Shown here in pieces: positions 46,190 to 57,640 of a DNA stretch of 64,000 nucleotides. The notes below the pieces were generated by a model, which saw nothing but the letters and a program-made list of their open reading frames with translations, searched no databases and was not told the origin of the DNA. Numbering within the stretch: the stretch's first letter is position 1; every line of letters begins with the position of its first letter. Origin of the DNA: Allium sativum (lineage: Eukaryota > Streptophyta > Magnoliopsida > Asparagales > Amaryllidaceae). The DNA lies in contig CM060909.1 in the NCBI GenBank assembly GCA_030737875.1, positions 26,123,659 to 26,187,658 on the forward strand. Reading direction: 5' to 3'. Position numbers and translations under genes: made by a program.

Positions 46190-46928
46190 AGGCAAAGTAG
46201 TGAAACTGCATATGTGAGTTAGCCAACTCTGCCTACCTTTTGGAATCAATATGGTTTGAGTTAATTCATATAATGGTAGGAGTTGTTTGGGTTGGATAAC
46301 CAATTGCACCTGCAGTTGTTAGATTGGTTGGTACTATCTAAAAGAAAAGGAAGATAGAATGTTTGAATTTTATTTGGGTCCAAAATGTAGAGTTGTTTCT
46401 TCTTTTTAGTGAATTCTTATTCTCAGATTTAGCTGTGTATGATTTCATTCATCTTCTCCCATTATCTGAATTCTTATTCTCAGGTTTGGCCCTTTTCTTT
46501 GTTTTTGTTTTTGTTTAGTTCTGTTTTTGTATCCACTTACTCGTACTTTCGAGTTTTTATATCTAGATTTTTTATATATTGAGTATAAACTGGGTATGTT
46601 CCTTCTTCTAATTGTATGTTTTGGTCTGTCTTCCTGTTGATTATTTGTACTGTCAATAAACTTTTATGATCAATTCTCGATATTAATTATACGTTTACTT
46701 TTATGTTGTGCTTATGTTTGTTTCTGGTCGTTTATTGTCTTTTTGGTCGCTGCATTTAAGTGTAATTCTGTAACATAATATTTAAATAACTGCATTAAGC
46801 TCCACGCAGTACATCCGTAAGTCCAGGCAAATCCATTTTCCGTTAAATATTTCGTAATCTGTTCACATTTATATAGTCTTGGTTGCAATACAGTTAATAT
46901 CCACTTTTGAGCTCCAAGAATTCCTTTA
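46190..46928. other. Intergenic sequence between LTPG and LINE
   Basis: No gene recognised. The 46712-46939 minus-strand frame has no family resemblance. The LINE 5' end probably lies in the last few hundred bases but cannot be fixed. Confidence 0.45.
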
Positions 46929-47067
46929 ATGGCTTCCACATTTTCAGATCAGAATTCGAGGAATTCCTCTCCTCCTCCCTCTAATTCTAGCCCTAATCAT
47001 TCTCTCTCTTCTGTCAAGATAAACCAGCGTATGTTGACTCAAAAGGATTTCAAACCATCAAATCCCC

Positions 47068-47111
<44 letters not shown>

Positions 47112-48796
47112 CCCTCCTCTTTTGCTGAAATCAATAAACAGTCCAATGTTTCCAGTAATTCCCATGTGAATTCGGGTCAAAATCAGAGGGAAAAGCTTCA
47201 GAATGGCAAGAATCAGAATACGCAGAATCAAACCAAGAATTCGATGTGGAATAAACCGTTTAATTGCAAAGGAGCAAACATTTCTGCTAATCAAAAGATT
47301 AATAGACCATCAACAACATGGGCAAAATTGGTGGCGTTTCTTCCAATTTTGATCTTGAGTATATTTCTCCAATGATGATTGGAGAAAAAAAGATAGCAGT
47401 GATGAAAGAAGAAGCAAATAACTGAACTATCGAGAAATGGAAAAAACATATTATCATCACTTCAGAAATTTCGTGGAAAAAACATGGTGCCCAGTAGATT
47501 CCTTTGAAATCTTTACTAGAAAGAACAGATTCTTTATTATTAGATTTCCAAATAGTTCTGATTGCGAAAAAGTTGTTGAGGGTGGACCTTTCTTTATTGG
47601 TGGTAAATTGATCATTTTAAAGAAATGGAATAAGAGAATAATTCTTGATAGGGACATTATATCCACTGTGCCAACATGGACCCGCTTACCAGAATTGAAC
47701 CTACAACTCTGGGATAAAGAAATCTTTAGCGCATTAAAATTAGATGAACCTACAGCTAAGGAGACTCGATTTAGCGTATTTTAGTTGAAATAAAAGCAGA
47801 TTCAAATCTGTCGAATGAAGCCCACATAACATTACATGATGGGGAATTAATCATCCAGCCTATTACTTATGAAGGAATTCCTCCAAGATGTTCGAAGTGT
47901 GCTTGTTTCGGGCATATTACAGAAAAATGTCCTACAAAACAGGTATGACAAGAAAAGCTTTCGCAAAAGGAGGATAATACAAATAATTGTGCTGAAAAAA
48001 CAAGATCCGATAAATCTTGATCCTGAGATTAAAAATACTGCTAAGGTTCAGGATAAAACAGTGCAGATAGAGGAAGATTCCTCTGAAGAAATCCAAGAAA
48101 TGAATGTTGAAAATGAAAAATCTTCAAATATTAGTGAAAAAGGTGATGGTAATATTTCTGAGAAAATAGTGTTCTTTGAGAAATTCAAAAATTTGAATAC
48201 AACTGACAAAGCGGATCTTAAGAATAAAGAAAATGCCCGAAATCAGAACATCACTATCGAGAAAATCAATTTAGCCAAAGACATATCTCAACAGAATTCT
48301 TCCTCTACTGAGTCATATATATCTGATGGCATTGTCAATACAACACAAACCGGCAATCAGAATACAACAGGGGATAAAATTACACAGTTCATGAGTCAAC
48401 TCCCCCTGAAAGCTAACACAAGTATTATTACAGACCAAATTCAAGAGGAAAAATAATTAAATCCTAAAGATGCCTGTCTTGAGAACATCGAGCTGAATCA
48501 AGTCTCTAGTGAAAAGAATGAAAAAATCATTGAAAATGCTGCACGGCTATTCTCCACTGCATCATCTCCTCCAAAAAAACAAAAGGAAAAAAGAAACAAA
48601 GCAGAAAAGTATGCAGGGAATAGTAGTAAATGACTCAGACAATATCACTTCCAAGAAAAAATCCAAAGAAAAATATATAACCAAAAATCCACACTGGGAG
48701 GATTTTCTGAAAACTAATTCAAAAAAGTGCAAAAGGAAGGGGATAAAGATTTCAGATCATATAGAAGTATATGATGATGACATTGGAGATACATAA
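46929..48796 (+). pseudogene. LINE ORF1 (DUF4283 plus CCHC knuckle)
   Basis: Ser/Asn/Gln-rich N-terminus, then an in-frame A37 run (47069-47105) encoding about a dozen lysines. TTWAKLV closes the first open frame at 47375. A DUF4283-like segment follows (47437-47784): RFFIIRFPNSSDCEKVVEGG, FFIGGKLIILKKW, WTRLPELNLQLW. A frameshift at about 47780 is followed by the knuckle CSKCACFGHITEKC (about 47897-47938) and Lys/Glu-rich C-terminal frames (47869-48456, 48509-48796). ORF1 proteins bind LINE RNA. At least three breaks make this copy inactive. Confidence 0.82.
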
Positions 48797-48857
48797 TATA
48801 TGGAGGAGGATGTTAGTCCTGTTGATTCAGGACAAGAGCAATAATTTTCACTATATC

Positions 48858-48865
<8 letters not shown>

Positions 48866-48918
<53 letters not shown>
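48866..48918 (+). repeat. (TA)n microsatellite between LINE ORFs
   Basis: About 26 uninterrupted AT dinucleotides, just before the ORF2 start ATGACTATTATTGCTTGG at 48924. Confidence 0.9.
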
Positions 48919-48921
<3 letters not shown>

Positions 48922-48923
48922 CA

Positions 48924-50744
48924 ATGACTATTATTGCTTGGAATGTTAGGGGTTTTAATTCCCCTGAAACAAAATTAGTTTTTTCTAATCTTATTTCTTC
49001 CAATAAACCAAGTATTATTGGTATTTTGGAGCATAAGATGAGTAATTCTGGTATTAATGATTTTCACAATAGGTATATGGCTAATTGGGTATTACTGACA
49101 TAATATTGTTGATGATAAATGGAGGATCATTGTCATTTGGGACAATTCTATCTGGGACTTATCCAAACACTTCATAAACCCCTAGTATATCCATTGTACT
49201 TTTATTAATAAAGGTGGTTTAAGTATAAATGTGACCTTTGTATATGCTTATAATATTGAAAAAGAGAGATATATTCTCTGGAATCACCTGGAGATGTTTA
49301 ATAAAAAAAATTAAATCCCCATGGATTATTTTAGGTGATTTCAATTCTATTGTTAGGGCTTCTGAAAAGAGAGGTGGAAATAATATTCCACTTCAAAAAT
49401 TAGAAATCTTCTCTAATTTTATTTACAAAACTGGTCTTATTGAGCCTGACCTTAGAGGTAACAAGTTTACATGGAAATCTGGGGAATTTAGAAATATTCA
49501 TTATAAATTGGACAAAGTGTTTTTAAATCACTTTTTCATTGATTTTTTTCCCAATTTTTCATGTCATACTCTTCCCCAAGCTACTAGTGATCATACTCCT
49601 ATCCAAGTGTTTTTGGACTCTAAGCTTAATGATAAAATCAATTTCCCTTTTAGGTATAAAAATGGTTGGGCTTTGGATAAGGAGTATAAATCTGTTGTTC
49701 AAAACAGTTTTAATAACAATTCAGTTTATGGCACTGCCCAATATAAACTGAAGTAGTTATTAAATTGTGCTAAGAATGACTTAAAAGGGTGGAGTAACAG
49801 CAAAAATGTTAACTGTATCTATGCTACTAGATTAGAATGTGAAAAGCTTCAAAACATCATTGATTTTGATAATTCTAATATGAATACTGTCAATAATTTC
49901 TTTCTTATGAATAAGAAGCTAAATGAAGCTTTACATATAGAAGCAGTTAACCTTAGACAAAAATCTAGGGTTGACTGGTTGTCTAAGGGTGATTCATGTA
50001 GCAAATTTTTCTATGCTAAGATGTCTAGCAGAAGGCATAGAAATGACATTGGTAAAATTATGAATAGTAAAGGTGACGTTGTTAATGATGTGGCTCAGCT
50101 CAAGAAGGAAGCCACTGATTACTTTACTAATTTATACAACACTGAAGATAGACATATAGACTTTCCTAGAATTTGCCCTAAGTATATTTTAAATAATAAT
50201 TGCTCTGAAATTCTTCTTGCTCCTGTGTTAATGAATGATATTAAAAATATTATCTTTAACGCTAATGATGACGAAAGCTGAGGGCCAGATGGCTTTGGTG
50301 CCAAAATTTTCAAAATGCATTTGGATGATATCAAAAGTATGTTATTTAATGCTGTGAATGAATTTTTTATCTCTAGAATTTTTTTAATAAGATTGAATCA
50401 TACTTTTATTACTTTAATTCCTAAGATTAAAGTGCCAAACTCTTTGAGTGGTTACAGGCCTATCGCTTGCTATAATTTTACTTATAAAATTATTGCTAAT
50501 ATTTTAAGCAATAGAATAAAAGTTTTTCTGCAATATATTATATCTAAAAATCAGAGTGCTTTTATTCCTGGGAGGCTTATTAGTAAAAACACACTGCATA
50601 CTCATGAGATGCTTAGAAATTTTAATCATGGTTCTAAAAACAAGATGTGTATTAAGATTGACTTACATAAAGCCTTTGATAAGATTAATAGAAAATTTAT
50701 TATTCATGTTATGAAACAATTAGGTTTTGATATAAAGTTTTGTG
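48924..50744 (+). pseudogene. LINE ORF2: AP endonuclease and start of RT
   Basis: Endonuclease motifs in order: IIAWNVRGFNSPETK (48927-), GILEHKM, WIILGDFNSIV (about 49323), KLDKVFLNH and SDHTPIQVF (about 49588). After the RVDWLSKGDSCSKFFY linker come the RT motifs: GPDGFGAKIFK, LIPKIKVPNSLSGYRPIACYN, NQSAFIPGR and motif A IKIDLHKAFDKI, whose catalytic Asp is present. Frame breaks near 49103, 49235, 49756 and 50281 (TGA before GPDGFG). The protein would nick target DNA and prime reverse transcription in the nucleus. This copy stops at the LTR junction, before the YADD box. Confidence 0.87.
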
Positions 50745-51120
50745 TGTAACAACCCGGAAAATCAGAGCAAATTTTTTTTTTTTTTATTTTGGCTATTTTG
50801 TTGAATTTTAAACAGTTAAAACAATTTATTTTAAATAATAATGATTAAAAATTTATTTAAATCGAAGTTAGAACGAATATATTTATTTTAATTTTAAAAG
50901 GAGATAGAAATAGCATGACAGTTTGAAAATTTGAATTCAAACTTTGACCGACTGTTCAAGATGCAAAATAAATCGGATTTTAGTGAAACCAAAATTTAAA
51001 TCTGTTTAAGAATATCTTTCAACAAATCCAAAAAATTGAAATTTCATAGCGCGAATCAAAAATTATGGTCAGTTGAATATTCAGAATAGTCGCTATGGAA
51101 TTTAATATCATATATAGCCC

Positions 51121-51129
51121 GTATAAATA
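51121..51129 (+). promoter_or_regulatory. Probable LTR TATA box
   Basis: GTATAAATAGCC, conserved in the 3' LTR at about 61447-61458. U3 would then be about 380 bp and most of the long LTR would be transcribed as R/U5. Confidence 0.55.
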
Positions 51130-52619
51130 GCCATTATGCAAACGACCTCCGTTTTCGACGGAACCACCCCGGTTGGATCCGGAATACCAAATTATTGCTG
51201 GATTCCAATTTTCATAATTTTTTGAATTAATATGTGAGCGTGGCAGAAGAAAATGTGTTTTGTCAGTTTCGGTCAATTTCGATCGACCAGAAAATGACCA
51301 TTTTTCAAATTCAAAGAAATTAGTTTTGTTGAGACCGTATCGTCAAAACATAGCTAGATTTATTTTGTTGGAATTTTTGGAATCAGTATGTGGCCCCGGT
51401 AAACTAAAATGTACGTTCAAATATAATATTAAATGTTTTATATTTTAATTTAAAGAAAAACCTATCGAAACAGTTGAATTGGCTTACGGGACATATCTAT
51501 TTGTGTCCGGAATGGGGGTATTTAGCTAGGGGAGACATTCGTTGGGTTTGATTTGGAGTTCGTATTGATAAAGGGGCATTTTCGGAATTATAAGAATTAA
51601 ATAATTAAATTATATAAACCGGCCAATCACAATTCGTCTTCCAGTTTCTGAAACATAACCATTGAAACGTATGGCGGCTACAACTCCGTTTTTCCTCCTC
51701 CGATAAATCTCAATCCACTAAGAGTATTCCATTACTTCAGTTGAAGCTTTTGTAGAGATTTCTATCCTCTTCGATCTCATATAAGTTTCATCCCCTGTAG
51801 TTGCACGGTTTTCGAGATCTGACGCCCCAAAGTCGGCCCAATCAAACCGCCACCGCGCCTGGAAGCCACCACCGATCTGGACGTGGTGCACGACCCGAAA
51901 ATCCCTCTTCGAGGCCTTCGACGTGACGCAACCCGATCGGCTTCACGCTGAACAGATTTGAAGAAAATCCGATCCCTACTTTAGAACATCTTCTGAAAGG
52001 TATACGACTTATATAATTTAAACTGTTTATAGCGCTTTTAAGCGTTGCAAATTCATGTTTGTTTATAAAAATCGTATCTTGTTCATACGATAATGAAATT
52101 CGATGAAACTTGAGACATTGGGATTATGGCATCGCACACGACATTTCAGAACTGACCGCAGAATTTTTGGAACCTTCTACAATTTTAGAAGAAATAAAAA
52201 GCAATGTGAGATTTCTGAATCCAAATTGATTAAATAATATTATATTACGATGCAGACGGAGTTTAGAAACTCCTGACACTCATCGTCCACAGACCGTGGA
52301 CGACTTGATTGTTTTGTGATATGTAATTGGTTGATTTTTGGTGTTTGATTGTGGTTGAAAAATGAAATTGGTTGATATTACGGTATTAGACTGCCTAGAA
52401 AAATGTATTAGGAAATTAAACCCCTTGTAAACGCCACGAGGCCTAAGTTAGTGCGAGAAGCTATACATCGGGACGGTGCTGGTTTTAATTACCCTACCGT
52501 TATGCTGCCGAAATTTTCTGAAATATCCTTGTGTTATAAATATCCATGTTACTATATATTAATTGTTTGAATAATATGAAAATTATATTTTTAATATATA
52601 TATATATATATACATATAT

Positions 52620-53800
52620 GAAAATGATTATTATATGTCAACATAGAATTAATGTTTTGTTGTAAATCAAAAAAGTCATTTGTTAAATAAAAATGTATTT
52701 ACATTTGAAATTTACATTTTTTAATGTAAATAAAACAGTAAAAATAAACATTGTAATATAAAATGCATTTACATTGCATTTTACATTTTCAATGTAATGC
52801 AACATTAAATAAACATCTTGGAAATAAAAATGTTTTGATATTGGATTTTACATTTTTAATGTATATACAACATTAAAAATAAAACATTTTAATATGAAAT
52901 GTATTTACATTAGATATACATTGTAATGTATATGAAACATTTAAATGAACATTTTGATATAGAAATGTATTACATTGGAAATCTTCTTTTTAATGAAAAT
53001 GAAACATTAAAATAAAATATTGTTATATTAAGTGTTTACATTGAAAACATCATTTCTAATGTAAATGAAACATAAAAAGGTTACATTATTTTAATGTAAT
53101 AAAAGAAATGTATTGATATGGAATTTATATTTTTAATGTATGTCAACATTAAAAATAAACATTAATAAATAAAAATGTACTGACATTGACATATACATTT
53201 TAAATGTAAATGCAACATATAAAAATCAACATTTTGAAAATAGAATGTATTGCCATTGAAATTTACATTCTAATGTAAACAAAACATAAAAAAATGTCCA
53301 TTGTTATATTAAAATGTCTTTATTTTAAAATATGCATTTTTAATGTAACCCAACATTAAAAACAGTCATTTGTTAAATAGAAATGCATTTATATTAAAAT
53401 ATACATTTTTAGTGTAATGCAAGATTTAAAAATAGACATTGTTAAACAGAAATGTGTTTATATTGAAATATACACTTTTAATGTAATGCAACATTAAAAG
53501 TAGTTATTTGTTATTTAGAAATGTATTGATATTGAATTATACATTTTTAATGAAAATGCAACATTAAAAAAAACAGTTTGAAATAAAAATGTATTGATGT
53601 TGAAATTTACCTTTTTAATGTAAATAAAACATTAAAAATGTCCATTGTTATATAAAATGTGTTCTCTTTGAAAATTTACATTTTATTGCAAACAAAACAT
53701 TTAAAATGACCATTGCTATGAAAAATGTGTTTACATAGAAATTTCACATCTTTAATGTAAGAAAAGATTACATAAAATTTTTACATTTTTCAATGTACTA
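52620..53800. repeat. Field of imperfect palindromes ACATTTTTAATGTAA
   Basis: Around twenty loose units of about 50-65 bp, each with 'tttacatttttaatgtaaa'-like inverted halves plus 'caacattaaaaa'. The same field is present in the 3' LTR (from about 63030 to the window end), so it is a feature of the LTR. Confidence 0.85.
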
Positions 53801-53825
53801 TAGAAATTTACATTTTTCAATGTAA

Positions 53826-54236
53826 AGAAAAGTATAAAAGATTACATTTTTATTTGTAATCATAGAAAAGTATAAAAGATTACATTTTTATTTGTAATCA
53901 TAGAAAAGTTTAAAAGGTTATATTTTTATTTGTAATCATAGAAAAGTATAAAAGATTACATTTTTATTTGTAATCATAGAAAAGTATAAAAGATTGCATT
54001 TTTATTTGTAATCATAGAAAAGAATAAAAGATTGCATTTTTATTTGTAATCAAAGAAAAGAATAAAAGATTGCATTTTTATTTGTAATCAAAGAAAAAAA
54101 AATAAAAGATTTCATTTTTATTTGTAATCAAAGAAAAGGATAAAAGATTTCATTTTTTTTATGTAATCAAAGAAAAGAATAAAGATTACATTTTTAGTTA
54201 ATCAAAGAAAAGGATAAAGATTTCATTTCTAATGTA
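53826..54236 (+). repeat. 38-bp tandem array, about 11 units
   Basis: Unit AGAAAAGTATAAAAG plus ATTACATTTTTATTTGTAAT(CAT). The second part is itself an inverted repeat (ATTACA/TGTAAT). Copies become more diverged towards the right end. Confidence 0.9.
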
Positions 54237-56460
54237 GTAAATGAAGGATAAAACATATTACATTTTTATGTAGTGTATGAATCATATAAAAGATTCAATT
54301 TTGGAAGAAATTGTATTAAGATTAAGAGTTACATTTTAATGTAATAGATGATTTCATATACAAAAGAAATCAATGTTGGATTGAAAATGGTGTTGAAATT
54401 GTCGAACGATTTATATTTGTATATTTTTATATAAATATAAATTAAAATAAAACGAATCGCGCTGCTGCAGTTTGCGCTTTGAAATCGTAATTTCAAACGA
54501 TTATACCGAAAGATCCGACCGTCAAATTTTCCCAAAACTAGAACCGTTGGGTTTATTTTGGAAAGATCTTTCCAACGATATAAAGTTTTCTAAGATCCAA
54601 CGGTTAGATTTTGAGAAATGTGTAAATCAAATTTTGATGAAAATAGCGCCAGAGCCATGTAATGACCTGAAGCGTCGTTTAATTAAAAATGGCTATTTTT
54701 AAATAAATAAAAATAGCAATAAATCGTTATAAAATATTATAAACGATATGCAATGAAAAGAATTGATTTAATTTATATATATTCGAGAATTATTTGAAAA
54801 GTCCAAGTTAACTCTCATTTCAAATAATTATACGACGATTGAAAGTCGAAGATTTGAAAACGGTGATTGAAGACCGACGATCTTCACATCGAATGGATGA
54901 CTACTGATGCCCTGGACTGATTCCCTGGACTGATTTGCTCCCAGGAAAGGGTTACAGTGGTAGTTGTCCGGACGTACTTGTTAATTGTCCGGATTAGTGA
55001 GCATCTCTCTTCTGTATTGGACATATGGGATGAGGAATAAGGTGTCTTCGGTTTCATCCAAACCCAGAATGGACTTGTAAATGGATGTATGTCTGACATT
55101 GTATTTCATTCCATGTAAATTGATTTCTATTTAATACATATCTGATTGGTGGCGGAGAATTTATTCTCTTGCTTAACACCCTTCTCTGAGACGCACGAGC
55201 TCAGAGGTTATATATTGATAGTTATCGATCGCATGACGTGAATTGTCAGTGTGGCATGCCAAGATGCAAATGATCAAGGCTTATTGTTGAAAAGTAGTGC
55301 CTTGTGGTTGATGATCAAAGCACTGCTTTATTGTAGCATAGCTTTGTGTATAGCGTTACTTCGCGAGCCTCACACCCTGGTATGAACCAGAAACGGGAGA
55401 AGGACCACTGGGAGAACATGCGTTTCTTTCTAGCTAGAAGTGGTGTCTGGGTTTTACAAGCCCAGATATTTTTACTTATGTGGATGATGGAAAGCGTGGA
55501 ACCTCGGATTTGAGTCCCTAGTGGCTCTATTTACGCCCCATAGGGCGGGGAGACGTATTGTTCAGGCATAACTAATCCACTAACATATGTATTGGCCGAC
55601 CTTGGCGATCCTAAGGGCTTGACTGAGTAATTGTCCTGAGACATGGACTAGACTGTCTCGAATTCGGTAAGGATGATCCCTTTCCAACTTCCAATACGAC
55701 CCATGCATTTTTGATTGTAAAACTAGTATGGCGACATAGTATATGGTAGCTATGCCATCTATGATTGATACATTATGATTGAAATGTTTTTGAAACATAC
55801 GTACACTAATAATAATATCAAATCCGTTTTATCGTATCAAGCATTTTTGACCATTATAAGGTAAAACTCTATCCTCCGGTTTGCGTTGCATTGTGTGATG
55901 GGACTTGGGTATTATAATGGTTTCATTTTTCTAAAAAGCATTGTATTGTTTAACGATTTACTTTATTTATGCATTGGCAATCCGATGCAGTAAAACCGTT
56001 CCATGTTAGAGCGACATGGTCCTGTGATTAGCCATATTAATAAATGGGTTATAGAAGATTTCTCATACCAGTCCCATGACTGACTCGTAGTTTGTTTCAC
56101 TTTGCAAACTCGGGTGCCCTCTTTCCACATGGGCAGCCTTGTATATAGGTTTTAGCAGAGTCACTCTGGATAGCTATGGAGCTAAAGATGGATCCTATCA
56201 TTTCTATTATGTTGTTCAGATTTCATTCAGTATATTATGTTTGATTCCGCTGTAGATATTTTATATTAAGCTGAAATTGTATTATGTACTAAGTTTGATC
56301 CTATTATGTTGTGTAACTCTGATGATATATTATTTCCAGTGTAATTTGATGTACATTATGTGTTGTAATTCTATATTTCTGTTCTGTTGTTATTGTTTAT
56401 GTGTTATATTCCAATGATTATCCTTGCTTTCGTACTACGGAAGTTTGAGGTCATCACAGT

Positions 56461-56472
56461 TGGTATCAGAGC
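56461..56472 (+). promoter_or_regulatory. tRNA-iMet primer binding site of the chromovirus
   Basis: TGGTATCAGAGC, 2 bp after the 5' LTR. Confidence 0.9.
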
Positions 56473-56707
56473 TTTGGTTAAACTTAGCTCGGAATATAAC
56501 ATATAAATAAACTGGACAAAGATAGAATCAGCAGTATTCTAAAACGAATAACTCATCATAGATAGGGCTACTAATGTCCTAGAATGAGTATGGCTGAATA
56601 AAACACACCCCCATAGATTCATTTACATTTAAATATATGTCTCTATGTTTTGCCATATTTATTCTATTGGCCTGATACTTTGTCTGCTATTTGCAAACAT
56701 AGTAGAA

Positions 56708-57640
56708 ATGAGTGGCAGAAACAGAAGAAGTAATTCTATGGTTCGACAATCTAATGAGCCAATCATGCTCCCACAACCAGAACTGGATCTAGAAGCCCTA
56801 GTAATGAAATATCAAAATCTGGGTGGAGTACAATTCTCGAGAAAAGAATCCGTTATTGAAACACAGGCATGGATGTGTTCTACTGAGAGAATCTTTCAAG
56901 ACTTAAAGCTGAGAGATGATCAGAAAAGATTACTGGCATCTTGGTCACTCAAAGACGAAGCTCTAATCTGGTGGGAAATTATTACTGAGGAAAATCCAGA
57001 AGGTAATATTACCTGGGATAGATTTAAAGAAATTTTCAAAGAAAGATTTATTCCTCCAGAAGCAACAAAGCGACTAAATGATGAGTTTTACAATCTGAAA
57101 CAAGGAGATATGACCATCCAAGAATATCAGAATAAATTTAACAAACTTTCTCGCTTTGCCCAGAACTGATTCAAGATCCTATAAGGAAGAATATGAGATT
57201 TATCAAAGGACTTTCAAAAGAAATTCGAAGGTAGAGTACTAGCTCATGTGAATCTCCCTTTTTCTGAGATGATACAAATGGCTTACCACTATGAGTATAA
57301 TGATAAGCAACATGGTTGGGAAGATGAAGAAGAAAGCAATTCTAGTAGTAAAAGAAAGTTTGAAAGTGATAGCCCTGAGGCAAGTACAAAGCCCGAGGTC
57401 AGTAAGAAGCCTAAAGCTGATAAGAAAAAATATGAATTTAAAGGAGAACTGTTAATGATCGCCGTATGCAATAACTGTAATAAGCCAGGGCATTTGCTGA
57501 GGAATTGCAAATCTTCGAAGAAACAAGGAAAGAATGGATCTAAATCCATTAAGAAGCAAAAGAGATCTTAAAGTAAAAGGGAATGCCATAAGTGCCACCA
57601 GACATGTCATGTTGCAAGGGATTGCCTGCTGTTAAAGGAG
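56708..57640 (+). pseudogene. gag: Chromovirus gag
   Basis: From MSGRNRRSNSM, with the capsid blocks AWMCSTERIFQDL, LLASWSLKDEALIWWE, WDRFKEIFKERF and LNDEFYNLKQGDMTIQEYQ. A stop or frameshift at about 57167 is followed by FSEMIQMAYHYEY, a Lys/Ser-rich linker, a first CCHC knuckle CNNCNKPGHLLRNC (about 57466-57507) and, past a stop at 57570, a second CHKCHQTCHVARDC. It resembles a complete chromovirus gag, now interrupted at least three times. Confidence 0.87.

Larger units (their letters stand above)
46929..50744 (+). mobile_element. L1-like plant LINE, truncated by a chromovirus
   Basis: ORF1 (46929-48796), a TA microsatellite, then ORF2 with endonuclease and the first part of reverse transcriptase. 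It is cut at 50745 by an LTR right after motif A. The rest of RT and the 3' tail should reappear beyond the 3' LTR, outside the window. Frames are broken in several places. Confidence 0.9.
50745..56458 (+). repeat. 5' LTR of the chromovirus
   Basis: Starts TGTAACAACCCGG and ends GAGGTCATCACA just before the primer site. It contains a TATA box at about 51122, a 1.7-kb field of palindromic ACATT/AATGT repeats and a 38-bp tandem array. Short open frames inside (54472-54702, 54884-55099, 55580-55798) have no recognisable content. Confidence 0.88.

Noticed and set aside
46929..47375. Poly-lysine protein as a host DNA-binding protein
   Set aside because: It is the N-terminus of LINE ORF1. The lysines come from an A37 run, and a DUF4283-like segment and CCHC knuckle follow.
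53826..54236. 38-bp array as CRISPR or satellite
   Set aside because: Head-to-tail units with no unique spacers, confined to the LTR. A local tandem expansion.
56461..56472. tRNA-Met gene signals (several TGGTATCAGAGC matches in the window)
   Set aside because: Only the 12-nt primer complement is present at each LTR edge. No tRNA cloverleaf surrounds any of them.
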